Of a stretch of DNA of 64,000 nt, positions 33,096 to 41,854 are shown piece by piece. Position 1 is the stretch's first letter, and every line of letters starts with the position of its first letter. The translations under genes and the position numbers were made by a program. A model generated the notes under the pieces. The model ran no database searches and was not told the DNA's origin. It saw nothing but the letters and a program-made list of their open reading frames with translations. The DNA comes from DATJLY01 sp963773665 (GTDB lineage: Bacteria; Pseudomonadota; Alphaproteobacteria; ATCC43930; CGMCC-115725), in assembly GCA_963773665.1 (NCBI GenBank), contig CAVZBZ010000015.1, forward strand, positions 1 through 64,000, in the 5' to 3' direction.

Positions 33096-34181
33096 ATGGT
33101 CGAGACAATCGCCGACAACGACGTTGCGATCTATGCCGATTTCGACAACCGCTATCGCACGCAACGCGTACAGCGGGCTGACCTCACGGCGCTCCCCGTC
33201 ATCGACATCGCGGCGTTTCGCACGGGCGACGCCGCATCGCGCGCGCGCGTCGCGGCGGAGATCCGCAAGGCCTGCATCAGCATCGGCTTTTTCTATCTGA
33301 CTGGACACGGGTTCGCCCAGACAGAGTTCGACGAGCTTCTCGCCTGGGGGCATCGCTTCTTCGCCCTGCCGCCCGACGAGAAGGCGAAAATCCATTGGAA
33401 TTCGAGCCCGGGCAAAGGCTACATCCCGCCGGGGGGCATCAAAGCGACCGCCAATTCGGAGAAGACCGCGGACCGCAAGGAGCGGCTCTATTTCGGCCGG
33501 GAATTCGCAGTCGACGAGAGCGAGGCTGCGAATTATCCGTCCAATTCGCAATGGCCCGACGAGCACGCGCTACCGGGCTTCCAGCGCTTCATCAAGGCCT
33601 ATACGCGCAAGAGCGTGGCGCTCGCACAGATTCTGGGCGAGGCCTTCGCGCAAAGCCTGGCATTACCGGAGGGCTATTTCAAAGAGGCCTATGGTCGCTT
33701 CGGCGGCACCCTTGTCTACAACTACTATCCGCCGATCGACCCGGAGGCTCTGTCCGAGACACAGTGGAGCTTCTCGCCGCACACGGATTACGGCTCCTTC
33801 ACGGTCCTGCTCCAGGATCAAACGGGTGGGCTTCAGGTCCGCAACGCGTCCGGCCATTGGATCGACGTGACGCCGGTTCCGGGCGCACTCGTCGTCAATA
33901 TCGGCGACATGCTGGCGATGGCGACGAACGATCTCTATACCTCAAACCTGCACAGGGTGCTCAATTCATCGGGACATGAGCGGCTGTCGGTGTCGCTGTT
34001 CATATCGCCCGCGGCGACGACGATGCTGCGCTGCGTCGAGACCTGCACGGATGCCAACAATCCGCCGCGCTACGAGCCGATCGCGGCGGGCGAATATCAC
34101 CGCATCCTGATGGAGCAGTATCACCGCACCGGGCGTCCCGGGATTGCGGCGCGGACGGCAAGCCGCCTGCGCGCGCAGTAG
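33096..34181 (+). CDS. 2-oxoglutarate/Fe(II) oxygenase, isopenicillin N synthase-like
   Basis: A 361-residue member of the isopenicillin-N-synthase-like dioxygenases. The N-terminal DIOX_N part has LPVIDIAAF and GFFYLTGHG. The iron ligands are in SPHTDYGSFTVLLQD (His and Asp near residues 228-230) and NLHRVLN (His near 285), and the 2-oxoglutarate-binding arginine is in RLSVSLF. The ATG at 33096 has GAAGGG six bases upstream; an in-frame ATG 15 bp earlier has a poorer site. Such enzymes hydroxylate or desaturate small molecules. The substrate here is unknown. Confidence 0.88.
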   Translation: MVETIADNDVAIYADFDNRYRTQRVQRADLTALPVIDIAAFRTGDAASRARVAAEIRKACISIGFFYLTGHGFAQTEFDELLAWGHRFFALPPDEKAKIHWNSSPGKGYIPPGGIKATANSEKTADRKERLYFGREFAVDESEAANYPSNSQWPDEHALPGFQRFIKAYTRKSVALAQILGEAFAQSLALPEGYFKEAYGRFGGTLVYNYYPPIDPEALSETQWSFSPHTDYGSFTVLLQDQTGGLQVRNASGHWIDVTPVPGALVVNIGDMLAMATNDLYTSNLHRVLNSSGHERLSVSLFISPAATTMLRCVETCTDANNPPRYEPIAAGEYHRILMEQYHRTGRPGIAARTASRLRAQ

Positions 34182-34237
34182 CTACCTTTTCCCAAGCTTC
34201 GGACTGCGCGGCATTGCGTCAGCCGCTCCGCGCTGCA

Positions 34238-35257
34238 TCAAGGTTGCAGCACGACGCGTCCGACCGCCTGTCCTGCCTCGACCAGGGCATGGGCCTCGGC
34301 GGCCGCTTCGAGTGGAAGGACCTGCGCGATCTTCGGATGAATTCGGCCATCTGCGACAAGGCGGACCGCGTCCTCGAGCTGATCGCGGCGGACGCTGCCG
34401 ACGCCGAGAATTTGCGCCCGTTTGAAGAAGATGAGCGCGGGATTGATGGAAATCTCCTCGCGATACAACTGGCCGACCATGACATAGCGTCCGCCCAAGG
34501 CGAGCGCCTTGAAGGCGGACGCAAAGACCCGGCTGCCGACAGTATCGATCACGACATCGGCGCCCCAGTCGGCGGTGAGCGACCGCACGTCCGCGGCGAA
34601 ATCGGCGCCTTCCGCTGCGACGATCGCATGCGTGGCCCCTGCTTCGATCAGCGCCGTGCGCTTGGTCTCGGAGCGGGTAACGCCGATCACGGTCGCGCCG
34701 GCAAGCCGCGCAAGCTCGACGGCGGCAAGCCCCACTCCGCCGCTTGCGCCCGTGACGAGAACCTTCTCGCCGAGCCGCACTTTGCCGACATCGCGCACCG
34801 CGTTGAGCGCGACGCCGGTCGCGGCGCCGAGCATGGAGGCGACTGCGGGTGTTATGTCCTCCGGAACCTTGACGCACACCTCCTCGGGCAGAGAAGCGAA
34901 CTCGGCATAGCCGCCGCGGATGTGCTCTCGGTCGAGGCACGCCGTTTCCATCCCGTTGCGGCAAAGGCGGCAAAGGCCGCATGACCTGAACGCCTTCGTG
35001 GCGATCCGGTCCCCTGCCTTGAGCGTGCTCACGAGCGCTCCGGTCTTCTCGACCCTGCCGGCGATCTCGTAGCCAAGCACAATCGGCAGATGCGTGAAGC
35101 GCCGCATCGTGCCGTTGCGCTGCACGATGTCGTGATAGGCGACGCCAACCGCCTCGACCTTGACGAGAACCTCGCTTGGCGAGATCTCGGGTATCGGCAC
35201 GTCCTCAACTTTCAGCACGCCGGGCGGACCCGTCTCGCGCATCAGGACGGCGCGCAT
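34238..35257 (-). CDS. zinc-type alcohol dehydrogenase (MDR family)
   Basis: A 339-residue medium-chain dehydrogenase/reductase. The GHE-like zinc-site segment is replaced by VLGYEIAGRV. The structural zinc loop retains cysteines in SCGLCRLCRNGMETACL. The Rossmann motif is VTGASGGVGLAAVELARLAGA. The mixed features place it between zinc alcohol dehydrogenases and quinone reductases. It overlaps the DUF35 gene by 16 bp and ends the long minus-strand catabolic run. Confidence 0.88.
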   Translation of the reverse strand: MRAVLMRETGPPGVLKVEDVPIPEISPSEVLVKVEAVGVAYHDIVQRNGTMRRFTHLPIVLGYEIAGRVEKTGALVSTLKAGDRIATKAFRSCGLCRLCRNGMETACLDREHIRGGYAEFASLPEEVCVKVPEDITPAVASMLGAATGVALNAVRDVGKVRLGEKVLVTGASGGVGLAAVELARLAGATVIGVTRSETKRTALIEAGATHAIVAAEGADFAADVRSLTADWGADVVIDTVGSRVFASAFKALALGGRYVMVGQLYREEISINPALIFFKRAQILGVGSVRRDQLEDAVRLVADGRIHPKIAQVLPLEAAAEAHALVEAGQAVGRVVLQP

Positions 35258-35673
35258 CGGTCGCCTCCCATCCGTAAGGCCGTGGGAACAGGGACTCCCG
35301 CCTTCAAAATCGGCGCAAACGCGATGCGCACGCGGTCGCCTTTCCGCGCGGCCCCGGCCGCGTCGGGATTGGCGATATGCACGTGAAGACGCGGACCCGC
35401 GTCGAGCGCGACGAGACCGATGGCATAGGGCATGAGCGCCGTAAATGCCGGATGAAAGGGGCGCCGATAGACCGCGACCGCCAGCACCGTGCCATCGCCC
35501 TTTGCTTCGCGCCATTCGACCGGCCCGCCGGTCACGAACGGGCTTGCCGGGCTCGGCGGCCAGAAGGCGCCGTTCGTTGTCGTGCAATAGGGTAGCATGA
35601 GGCGGCCTTCCGCCGCGCCCTGCCAAAACGGCGCATTCAGGCTGTTGACGATCGGCGCGACGCTCTCGACCAC
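35242..35673 (-). CDS. DUF35 / OB-fold acyl-CoA-associated protein lacking the zinc ribbon cysteines
   Basis: A 143-residue protein of the DUF35 (Zn-ribbon plus OB-fold) type that pairs with thiolase-like enzymes. The OB part has PYAIGLVALDAGPRLHVHIAN and KGDRVRIAF. The N-terminal rubredoxin-like part keeps only one cysteine (PYCTTTNGAFWPP) where four are normal, so it probably does not bind zinc. It starts on a GTG 3 bp after the thiolase. In steroid degradation, DUF35 proteins complete the Ltp2-type aldolase; a similar partner role is likely here. Confidence 0.8.
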   Translation of the reverse strand: MVESVAPIVNSLNAPFWQGAAEGRLMLPYCTTTNGAFWPPSPASPFVTGGPVEWREAKGDGTVLAVAVYRRPFHPAFTALMPYAIGLVALDAGPRLHVHIANPDAAGAARKGDRVRIAFAPILKAGVPVPTALRMGGDRCAPS

Positions 35674-35676
35674 GTT

Positions 35677-36861
35677 TCAGCCTCTCTCGAAGGCGACCGC
35701 GTCGCCGCCGACCGTCGCCCAAAGCGCCGTGCGCGCAGCAGCGATTTGCCGCCCGCCCGCAGCGCCGCGCAATTGCAGCACGAGCTCGCGCACCTGGCCC
35801 CAGCCGTTGACCTGGGCATGCGAGAGCTGCCCGCCATTGGTGTTGGTGGGAATTTCGCCGCCGAGCCCGATTCGGCCATTCTGGATCCAGTCGAGCCCAT
35901 CCCCCGCCGCGCAAAAGCCGAAATCTTCGAAGGTGTAAAGCGCGAGCGGCGAAAAGGAATCGTAGACGCCGAGAACATCGATCCGTTCGGGGCCAAGCCC
36001 GGCCATGCCATAGACCGGCTGTGCCCGCGCCTCGGTGGTCGTGAGCCGGCGCGTCGATTGCTGCGCCACGCCGAGACCGCGCGGCGCAAAAATAAATGTG
36101 TCGCGGCCGGCCTGCAGGCCCTGCACACCCGTGATCCATATCGGATCGCGCGAACTCGCAGCCTGCGCGCGCGCGGCGATCACGAGACACACGGCCCCGT
36201 CGCCTACGAGCGAACAGTCGAAGAGCCTGATCGGTTCGACGATCGGTCGCGAACGGCGATAATCGTCCAACGTCATCTCATCGCGCGCCACCGCCTCGGA
36301 ATTGAGGCGCGCATGGCGCCGGAAGGTCATTGGAACGGCCGCGAGCAGCTCCCGGTCCTTGCCGTACCGGCTGCAATAGAGATCGAAGGCCAGTGCGGCT
36401 CCCGCTACCGGCGAGGTCATGCCGAGATGACCCTCCTCGCCATGCGGGCCGCCATTCTCGCGAAACTGCTCATGCAGGAATGGGTTGTTCAACTCGCCTA
36501 TGCGGCCGAGATCGGAATTCTTCATCGCGAGAAGACAGGCAACCCGCGTCGCGAGGCCCGAGGCAACGGCCAGTGCCGCTTGAATTATGACCGTCGCAGT
36601 GAAGCGGCCGTGCGGCCAAGTCTGGCTGCAGAACTTGACGTCGAGACCGAAGGTCTCCGCGATCGTGTCGTAATCGGCGCCGCGCGGCGAGCCGATCTGC
36701 ACGATCAGTCCGTCGATCGCCTCCTTCTCGAGCCCGGCATCGGCAAGCGCGCCGACCAGCGCCTCGCCCGCCATTTCGAGCACGGACGTATTGGGTCGCC
36801 GCACGAAACTGCTCGCGCCCACGCCGATCACGGCAGCCTTTCCGGACAGCGTTTCCGTCAG
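35677..36861 (-). CDS. thiolase-like (SCP2/Ltp2-type) enzyme
   Basis: A 394-residue non-canonical thiolase of the acetyl-CoA acetyltransferase/lipid-transfer group. The N terminus is GKAAVIGVGASSFVRRP, followed by IDGLIVQIGSPRGADYD, and the C-terminal region has GLGPERIDVLGVYDSFSPLALYTFEDFGF and GGEIPTNTNGGQLSHAQVNG. No ATG or GTG lies at the expected start. The best candidate is a CTG at 36861, eight bases after GGAGGAG, overlapping the ligase stop as CTGA. With its DUF35 partner it may perform thiolytic or retro-aldol cleavage of a CoA thioester. Confidence 0.85.
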   Translation of the reverse strand: MTETLSGKAAVIGVGASSFVRRPNTSVLEMAGEALVGALADAGLEKEAIDGLIVQIGSPRGADYDTIAETFGLDVKFCSQTWPHGRFTATVIIQAALAVASGLATRVACLLAMKNSDLGRIGELNNPFLHEQFRENGGPHGEEGHLGMTSPVAGAALAFDLYCSRYGKDRELLAAVPMTFRRHARLNSEAVARDEMTLDDYRRSRPIVEPIRLFDCSLVGDGAVCLVIAARAQAASSRDPIWITGVQGLQAGRDTFIFAPRGLGVAQQSTRRLTTTEARAQPVYGMAGLGPERIDVLGVYDSFSPLALYTFEDFGFCAAGDGLDWIQNGRIGLGGEIPTNTNGGQLSHAQVNGWGQVRELVLQLRGAAGGRQIAAARTALWATVGGDAVAFERG

Positions 36862-38474
36862 AGTCCAAGCTCCTCCCGCGCTTCCGCCGCCAACCGGTAC
36901 TTTGCCACCTTGCCGCTTGCGAGGCGCGGAAGCTGATCCTCGCGGCGGAAGAAGATGTGATGCGGCACCTTGAAGGCGGCCGCACGCTCCTTGACGTAAT
37001 CGCGCAGGCTGCGTTCCGAGACGGGATTGACCGCGTCCACGAAGGCGACGATCAGCTCGCCCCGCACGGCATCGGCGACGCCGACCACATGGGCATCGCG
37101 GACATCGGGATGGGCCGCCAGAAGCTGCTCGACCTCGACCGGCGAGACATTGATGCCGCCGCTCTTGATCACGTCCTTGAGGCGCGAGTGGAAGATCATG
37201 CGTCCCTCTTCGTCGAGCGAACCGAGATCGCCCGTGTCGAAGAACCCGTCGGGACGCAGCACTTTTGCGGTTTCGACCGGATTGTCGAGATAGCCTGGCG
37301 TGGTGTACCCGCGCACGAGTACCAGCCCGGTCTCGCCGCGCGGCAACGGCGCGTCCGTCGCCGGATCGACGATCGCGATCTCCATGCCCGGCAAGGCGCG
37401 GCCGTTGGTATTGAGCTTGATCTCCAGCGGGTCGTCCGGCAGCCCAACCGCTGCATTGCCGTAGGTCTCGGTCAGGCCATAGGCGGGCACGGCGCCCGTG
37501 ATGCCCATTTCGACAAGCGTGAGACGCTTGTATTCCGCAACGGTTCCGGCGTTTCCTTTCTTCAGCGAGCCGATGCGGCGCTGCGCATAATCGGGATGTT
37601 CGAGGATCGCGCGCGACATGTTGCCAGTCGCGTAATAGACGGTCGCCTGCGCCCGCTCGATCGCGTCGATGGCTGCGCCGGCCTCGAACGCCCCTTGCAG
37701 AACGAGCGCTGCCCCCGCGGTGAGCGCCGCCGGCAAGGCGTTGGTCGCGCCGAGCGCATAGAAGAGCGGGGTGCCGAGCCACACTCGGTCGTCGGCAACG
37801 ATGGCGCGCCGCTGGCCGAGATCGAAGCCATTCTCGACCACGCCGCGATGGGTCAGCATGACGCCCTTGGGTTCGGCCGTGCTGCCCGACGTGTAGAGCA
37901 CAAACGCGCTCACGTCCGGATCGACCTTCGCACGCGCCGCCGCGAGCGAAGCCGACGTAACCGGCTCCCCTCCCTTCAGGAACGCGTGCCATGCGAGGCC
38001 GCCCCGCGGCGTCTCGCCGATGAAGACGAGCGCGCGCAGCGCTGGGAAACCGGGCGCCGAGAGCCGGCCGGGCGCGCCTGCTTCGAGTTCGGGGATGAGC
38101 TCGCTGAAGAGACGCCCGTAATCGGTCTTGAGGAACTGCCGCGCCGCGACGATGACCGAAAGGCCGCAATGACGCATCGTCCAGCCGAGCTCGTTCTTCT
38201 TGTACCATGTGTTGAGCGGCACGAAGGTGGCGCCGATCATTGCCGCCGCGAGCGCCATCACGAGCCAATCGGGATCGTTGCCCAAAAGCGCGCCGACGCG
38301 GTCGCCCGCCTTCACGTCGAGCGCGAGAAGCGCTTTTGCGGCCCCGGTGCTGCGTTCGAGAAGCTCGCCGTAGGAGATCGTCCGGTCCTGGAAAAAGATT
38401 GCGGGCCGCGCCGGGGCGGCAAGAGCCTTCTCCTCCACCACGTTGGCGAGCGTCTTGCCGGAAGGCCGTTCCAT
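36858..38474 (-). CDS. AMP-forming acyl-CoA synthetase
   Basis: A 538-residue ANL-superfamily ligase that activates a carboxylic acid to its CoA thioester using ATP. The P-loop-like A3 motif is LYTSGSTAEPKGVMLTH, A5 is YGLTETYG, A8 is GFFDTGDLGSLDEEGRMIFHSR, and A10 has the catalytic lysine in LASGKVAKY. The ATG at 38474 follows 11 bp after the upstream gene. It supplies the CoA ester for the thiolase-like enzyme encoded immediately downstream. Confidence 0.93.
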   Translation of the reverse strand: MERPSGKTLANVVEEKALAAPARPAIFFQDRTISYGELLERSTGAAKALLALDVKAGDRVGALLGNDPDWLVMALAAAMIGATFVPLNTWYKKNELGWTMRHCGLSVIVAARQFLKTDYGRLFSELIPELEAGAPGRLSAPGFPALRALVFIGETPRGGLAWHAFLKGGEPVTSASLAAARAKVDPDVSAFVLYTSGSTAEPKGVMLTHRGVVENGFDLGQRRAIVADDRVWLGTPLFYALGATNALPAALTAGAALVLQGAFEAGAAIDAIERAQATVYYATGNMSRAILEHPDYAQRRIGSLKKGNAGTVAEYKRLTLVEMGITGAVPAYGLTETYGNAAVGLPDDPLEIKLNTNGRALPGMEIAIVDPATDAPLPRGETGLVLVRGYTTPGYLDNPVETAKVLRPDGFFDTGDLGSLDEEGRMIFHSRLKDVIKSGGINVSPVEVEQLLAAHPDVRDAHVVGVADAVRGELIVAFVDAVNPVSERSLRDYVKERAAAFKVPHHIFFRREDQLPRLASGKVAKYRLAAEAREELGL

Positions 38475-38485
38475 TCTCGCCCCGC

Positions 38486-39374
38486 TTAGCGCGCGTCCGG
38501 CCGAGGCCGGCGCGCGAGCTCGTCCTCGATCTTCCAATAGGTCTCCATGCCGGCAATCTCGGCGAGTTCGCGGCGCATGCGCGTGAGCAGCGCGCCCTCC
38601 TGCTTGATGTCGCCGGTCTCCTTGAGCGTCGCCCAAAGGTCGCTGACTGCCACCGCGATCGCAGCGATCGTATTGAACGGATAGGTCGCGATCGCGAAGC
38701 CCGCCTCTGCGAGCGCGCGCAAGTTGGGCACGGGCGGGACGACGCCCCCGATCCAGACGAGCGGCACACCGGGAAGCGCCGCCCGCACAGGCGCAACCTG
38801 CGCCGGCTCGAGATCCAGCACCATCAAGGCATCGATGCCCGCGGCGGCATAGGCGCGGCCGCGCGCGATCGCCTCGTCGAGCGAACCGGTCGCGCGCAAG
38901 GCGTCGGTCCGCGCGACGACCATGAAGTCCGGGTCGCGCTTCGCCTTGACCGCCACCCGCAACTTCGCCGCCGCGTCGTCCGTCGGCGCGAGGCCGCCGT
39001 CGCCGCGGTGATAGCTCGGACGCTTGGGATAGGGCTGGTCGTCGATATGCAAGCCGGCCGCGCCCGTCGAATTCTATTTCGAGCACCGTGCGATGGACAT
39101 GCGCGGCGGCGCCGAACCCTGCGCCCGCATCGACGATCAAGGGCAGATCGGTCGTGCGCACGATCTTCGCCGCGTAATCCACCGTCTCGGTCAAGGTGAT
39201 GAGAGGCTGTCCCTTGGCGAGGCTCAAGCCCATGGCGTTGCCGCCGAGATAGACCGCCTCGAATCCTGCCCGCTCGATGAGGCGCGCGGTGAAAGGATCG
39301 CACGCGCCGGGCGCTGCAACCATCCGGCCCTGCGCCATCATTGCCCGGAGACGCGCGGGTGCCGGGCGCGCCAT
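38486..39374 (-). CDS. isocitrate lyase/PEP mutase family enzyme, one frameshift near 39070
   Basis: A TIM-barrel enzyme that makes or breaks C-C (or P-C) bonds next to a carboxylate. The N-terminal half has GACDPFTARLIERAGFEAVYLGG and PLIVDAGAGFG. An extra T near 39070 shifts the frame, after which HIDDQPYPKRPSYH, DFMVVARTDAL and AGIDALMVLDLEP continue to the stop. It lacks the PEP-mutase EDK...NS pattern and the KRCG cysteine of true isocitrate or methylisocitrate lyases. A lyase such as a dimethylmalate-type or oxaloacetate-type enzyme is more likely. The ATG at 39374 overlaps the dioxygenase stop (TGATG). Confidence 0.78.
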
Positions 39375-40150
39375 CACGCCGCCGTGCTCCGCGCGCCCGG
39401 GACTACCGACAAATCGAACCGCGTGCGGAACAGCTTCGCGCCGGCCGGCGTCGTTGGATCGGGTTCGAGCTTCACGATCAGATCGTCGCTGACCGCGCCC
39501 TCGACATAATCGCGGTCGAGAAAGTGCGAGGTCGGCATGAAAAGCTGCGTCGTCAAAAGCAGCTCGCCGTCAACCGTTACCTTCACATGGATATGGGCCG
39601 CGCGCGTGTTGGTCCGGCCCATCGCGCGGAACAATTCGCCGATCGGGTCCTGGTCGTGCTCGGAATAATCGTTCGGCAACACGGTCGTGATCTGATATCG
39701 GCCTTTTGCATCCGTGATGACGATGCCGCGCAAGTGCGAGCCCTTGCGGTCGTATAAGCCTTCGCTATCCGCCTGCCAGAAATCGAGCCGCGCGCCCGGA
39801 ATAGGCGAACCTGTAACAGTATCGGTCACGACACCGGAAAGAAGCAGACGCGGAACATTCGCCGCAGGCTCGCGCTCGATCAGATTACCGTCGGCGCGCA
39901 GCGGATGGACGGCATGGTACGGCCCTTCGAGATTGGGGCGCGTGCCGCCTTTTGCCGCCGCGACCACATCGACGCTGGTCATCGCCAAGCCAACATCGAT
40001 CAGGCTTCGGCACATGCCCGCCTGGCCCAGACGATCGAAATATTTGCCGGCCTCGTGCAACTCGTCCTCGGTGATTCGGAATTCGCGCACTACCTCCTTC
40101 AATTTCTCGACCGTGCGGGCCCAAATGGCGTTCAGGCGTTCCTGTTCCAT
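39374..40150 (-). CDS. intradiol ring-cleavage dioxygenase
   Basis: A 258-residue Fe(III) intradiol dioxygenase that cleaves a catechol- or hydroxyquinol-type ring to a muconate. The N-terminal helical domain includes LGQAGMCRSLIDVGLAMTSVD. The catalytic domain has GARLDFWQADSEGLYD, the tyrosine segments GRYQITTVLPNDY, and the two histidine ligands in RAAHIHVKV. The C terminus contains LTTQLFMP, as in catechol and hydroxyquinol 1,2-dioxygenases. The precise substrate cannot be told. It lies between dehydrogenase and lyase genes. Confidence 0.9.
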   Translation of the reverse strand: MEQERLNAIWARTVEKLKEVVREFRITEDELHEAGKYFDRLGQAGMCRSLIDVGLAMTSVDVVAAAKGGTRPNLEGPYHAVHPLRADGNLIEREPAANVPRLLLSGVVTDTVTGSPIPGARLDFWQADSEGLYDRKGSHLRGIVITDAKGRYQITTVLPNDYSEHDQDPIGELFRAMGRTNTRAAHIHVKVTVDGELLLTTQLFMPTSHFLDRDYVEGAVSDDLIVKLEPDPTTPAGAKLFRTRFDLSVVPGARSTAA

Positions 40151-40176
40151 AGCTTGCCTTCATTCATGGGCTGCGT

Positions 40177-41274
40177 TCATGGCATGAGCAACACCGGCTT
40201 GATCGTCGTGCCGGCAATCGAATCGGCGATCGCCTGGTTGATATCGGCAAAGCGATACTGCCGGATCAGCCGCTCGAAAGGGAAGCGCCCCGCCTGCTGG
40301 AATTCGATGAGGCGCGGAATGAAAGACGCGGGGATGCTGTCGCCGTCGATGATGCCGCGGACCGTCTTGCCCTTGCCCATGAGGTCGCGGAAATCGAGGC
40401 CGGGATCGCCCCTGAGAGAGCCGACCAGCCCGCACACGCCGCGCGCCGCAAGCGCCCGGACCGCCGGGCGGATGACGGAAGCGGCGCCCGTCGTGTCGAT
40501 GACGCAGTCGAGACCGCCGCCCGCGATCTCGCGCAGCTGCGGCTCGAGCTCGGCGCCCGACGCCGCGTCGATCGCATGCGTCGCGCCAAGCTCGCGCGCC
40601 AGCGCCAAGCGATGCGCATGCACATCGACCGCCACGACGATTTGCGCGCCGACAAGATGCGCGGCCATGACGGCGCTCAAGCCGACCGCACCGGCGCCGA
40701 GCACGGCGATGTTTTGCCCGGGCCGCAGCGCGAGCGAATTCAGCACGGCACCGGCGCCCGTCATGATGCCGCAGCCGAGCGGCCCGACGATGTCGAGCGG
40801 CGCCGAGTCCGGCACCTTCACGACGTTGCGCTCGCGCGCGAGGGCATATGTCGCGAAGGAGGATTGCGCGAAGAAATTCGCGCGCACGGGGGTGTCGCCG
40901 CGCCGCGCGCGCGTCGAGCCGTCGGCGCGCACGCCCCTGAAGTTCCGCGCCTCCTGCTCGATGCAATAGGCGGGCTGGCCTTCCGCGCAAAAGCCGCAAG
41001 CGCCGCAGGAATCGAAGGTGAGCACGACCTTGTCGCCGGGCTTCACGGTCCTAACCTCGGCACCGACAGCCTCGACGACGCCCGCGCCCTCGTGCCCCAG
41101 GATCATCGGCAGAGGCAGCGGAAATTGCTGCTTCACGACGTTGATGTCGGTATGGCACACGCCGACGGCGACCATCCTAACCAGGATCTCGCGGGCGCGC
41201 GGCGCGTCGAGTTCGACCTCTTCGATCGCGAGAGGCGCGTCCTTCTCCCAGGCGATTGCTGCCGTAATTTTCAC
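40177..41274 (-). CDS. zinc-dependent alcohol dehydrogenase, aryl-alcohol type
   Basis: A 365-residue class-III-like zinc alcohol dehydrogenase. The catalytic zinc site is VGVCHTDINV and GHEGAGVV. Structural zinc cysteines are in SCGACGFCAEGQPAYC. The coenzyme fold is VLGAGAVGLSAVMAAHLVGA with an acidic residue after the second strand, suggesting NAD. Benzyl/aryl-alcohol dehydrogenases are the nearest type by pattern. It probably oxidises the aldehyde precursor or the alcohol of an aromatic substrate. Confidence 0.9.
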   Translation of the reverse strand: MKITAAIAWEKDAPLAIEEVELDAPRAREILVRMVAVGVCHTDINVVKQQFPLPLPMILGHEGAGVVEAVGAEVRTVKPGDKVVLTFDSCGACGFCAEGQPAYCIEQEARNFRGVRADGSTRARRGDTPVRANFFAQSSFATYALARERNVVKVPDSAPLDIVGPLGCGIMTGAGAVLNSLALRPGQNIAVLGAGAVGLSAVMAAHLVGAQIVVAVDVHAHRLALARELGATHAIDAASGAELEPQLREIAGGGLDCVIDTTGAASVIRPAVRALAARGVCGLVGSLRGDPGLDFRDLMGKGKTVRGIIDGDSIPASFIPRLIEFQQAGRFPFERLIRQYRFADINQAIADSIAGTTIKPVLLMP

Positions 41275-41275
41275 G

Positions 41276-41854
41276 TCACATCTCTCCCGCTAGCCGACGC
41301 ATGAAGACCGCACGATCCTCTGCCTGGGACCAGGTGGGTGGCGGCCCATAGGGCGCCGCTTCGATCTCGATGCGGCAGGCGAGAAAGGCCGGGCCCGGCG
41401 CGGCAAGGAACTCGCGCACACCGGGTTCAAGCTGGGCTTCCTCGGCGACTTCGGCGGAAAAGGAAAAGCCCGCGCCGCGCGCGATCTCGGCAAGCGAATA
41501 ATGCTCGGCGCCAGGCAGCGGCGATCCGCCGCCTGTCTCGTAACGTCGATTATCGAAGATCGCGATCTTGAGATTGCGCACGTTCGCGCCGATGACGGTC
41601 AGGAGCGATCCGAGATTCATGACGAGATCACCGTCGCCGCCGAGATAGAGCACCTCCTGCTTCGGCCGCGCCAGCGCCAGGCCCAGCGCCAGCGCGACGC
41701 CGATCCCCATCGGATCGGACGCGTAATAGGTGGGCTGCTTCGGCTGCTGCGCGCGCCACGTGCGACCCGAGGTGCCGAGACCGCCTATGACGAGCGCATT
41801 GGCATCGAGATGGCGGGCAAGCATGCCGCCGACGAGATCGCGCTTCACCGTCAT
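41276..41854 (-). CDS. ThDP-dependent decarboxylase, beta (PP-domain) subunit
   Basis: A 192-residue C-terminal half of a ThDP decarboxylase, similar to sulfopyruvate/phosphonopyruvate decarboxylase ComE. The ThDP/Mg motif is LGGDGDLVMNLGSLLTVI, about 28 residues before AIFDNRRYETGG. It overlaps the alpha subunit stop by 4 bp (ATGA). The subunits form one active site across the interface. The natural 2-oxo acid is unknown. Confidence 0.85.
   Translation of the reverse strand: MTVKRDLVGGMLARHLDANALVIGGLGTSGRTWRAQQPKQPTYYASDPMGIGVALALGLALARPKQEVLYLGGDGDLVMNLGSLLTVIGANVRNLKIAIFDNRRYETGGGSPLPGAEHYSLAEIARGAGFSFSAEVAEEAQLEPGVREFLAAPGPAFLACRIEIEAAPYGPPPTWSQAEDRAVFMRRLAGEM

Noticed and set aside
35677..38796. 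1039-residue minus-strand frame that seems to join ligase and thiolase
   Set aside because: Only the thiolase part is real in this frame; the first two thirds are an out-of-frame reading of the ligase, which is complete in its own frame.
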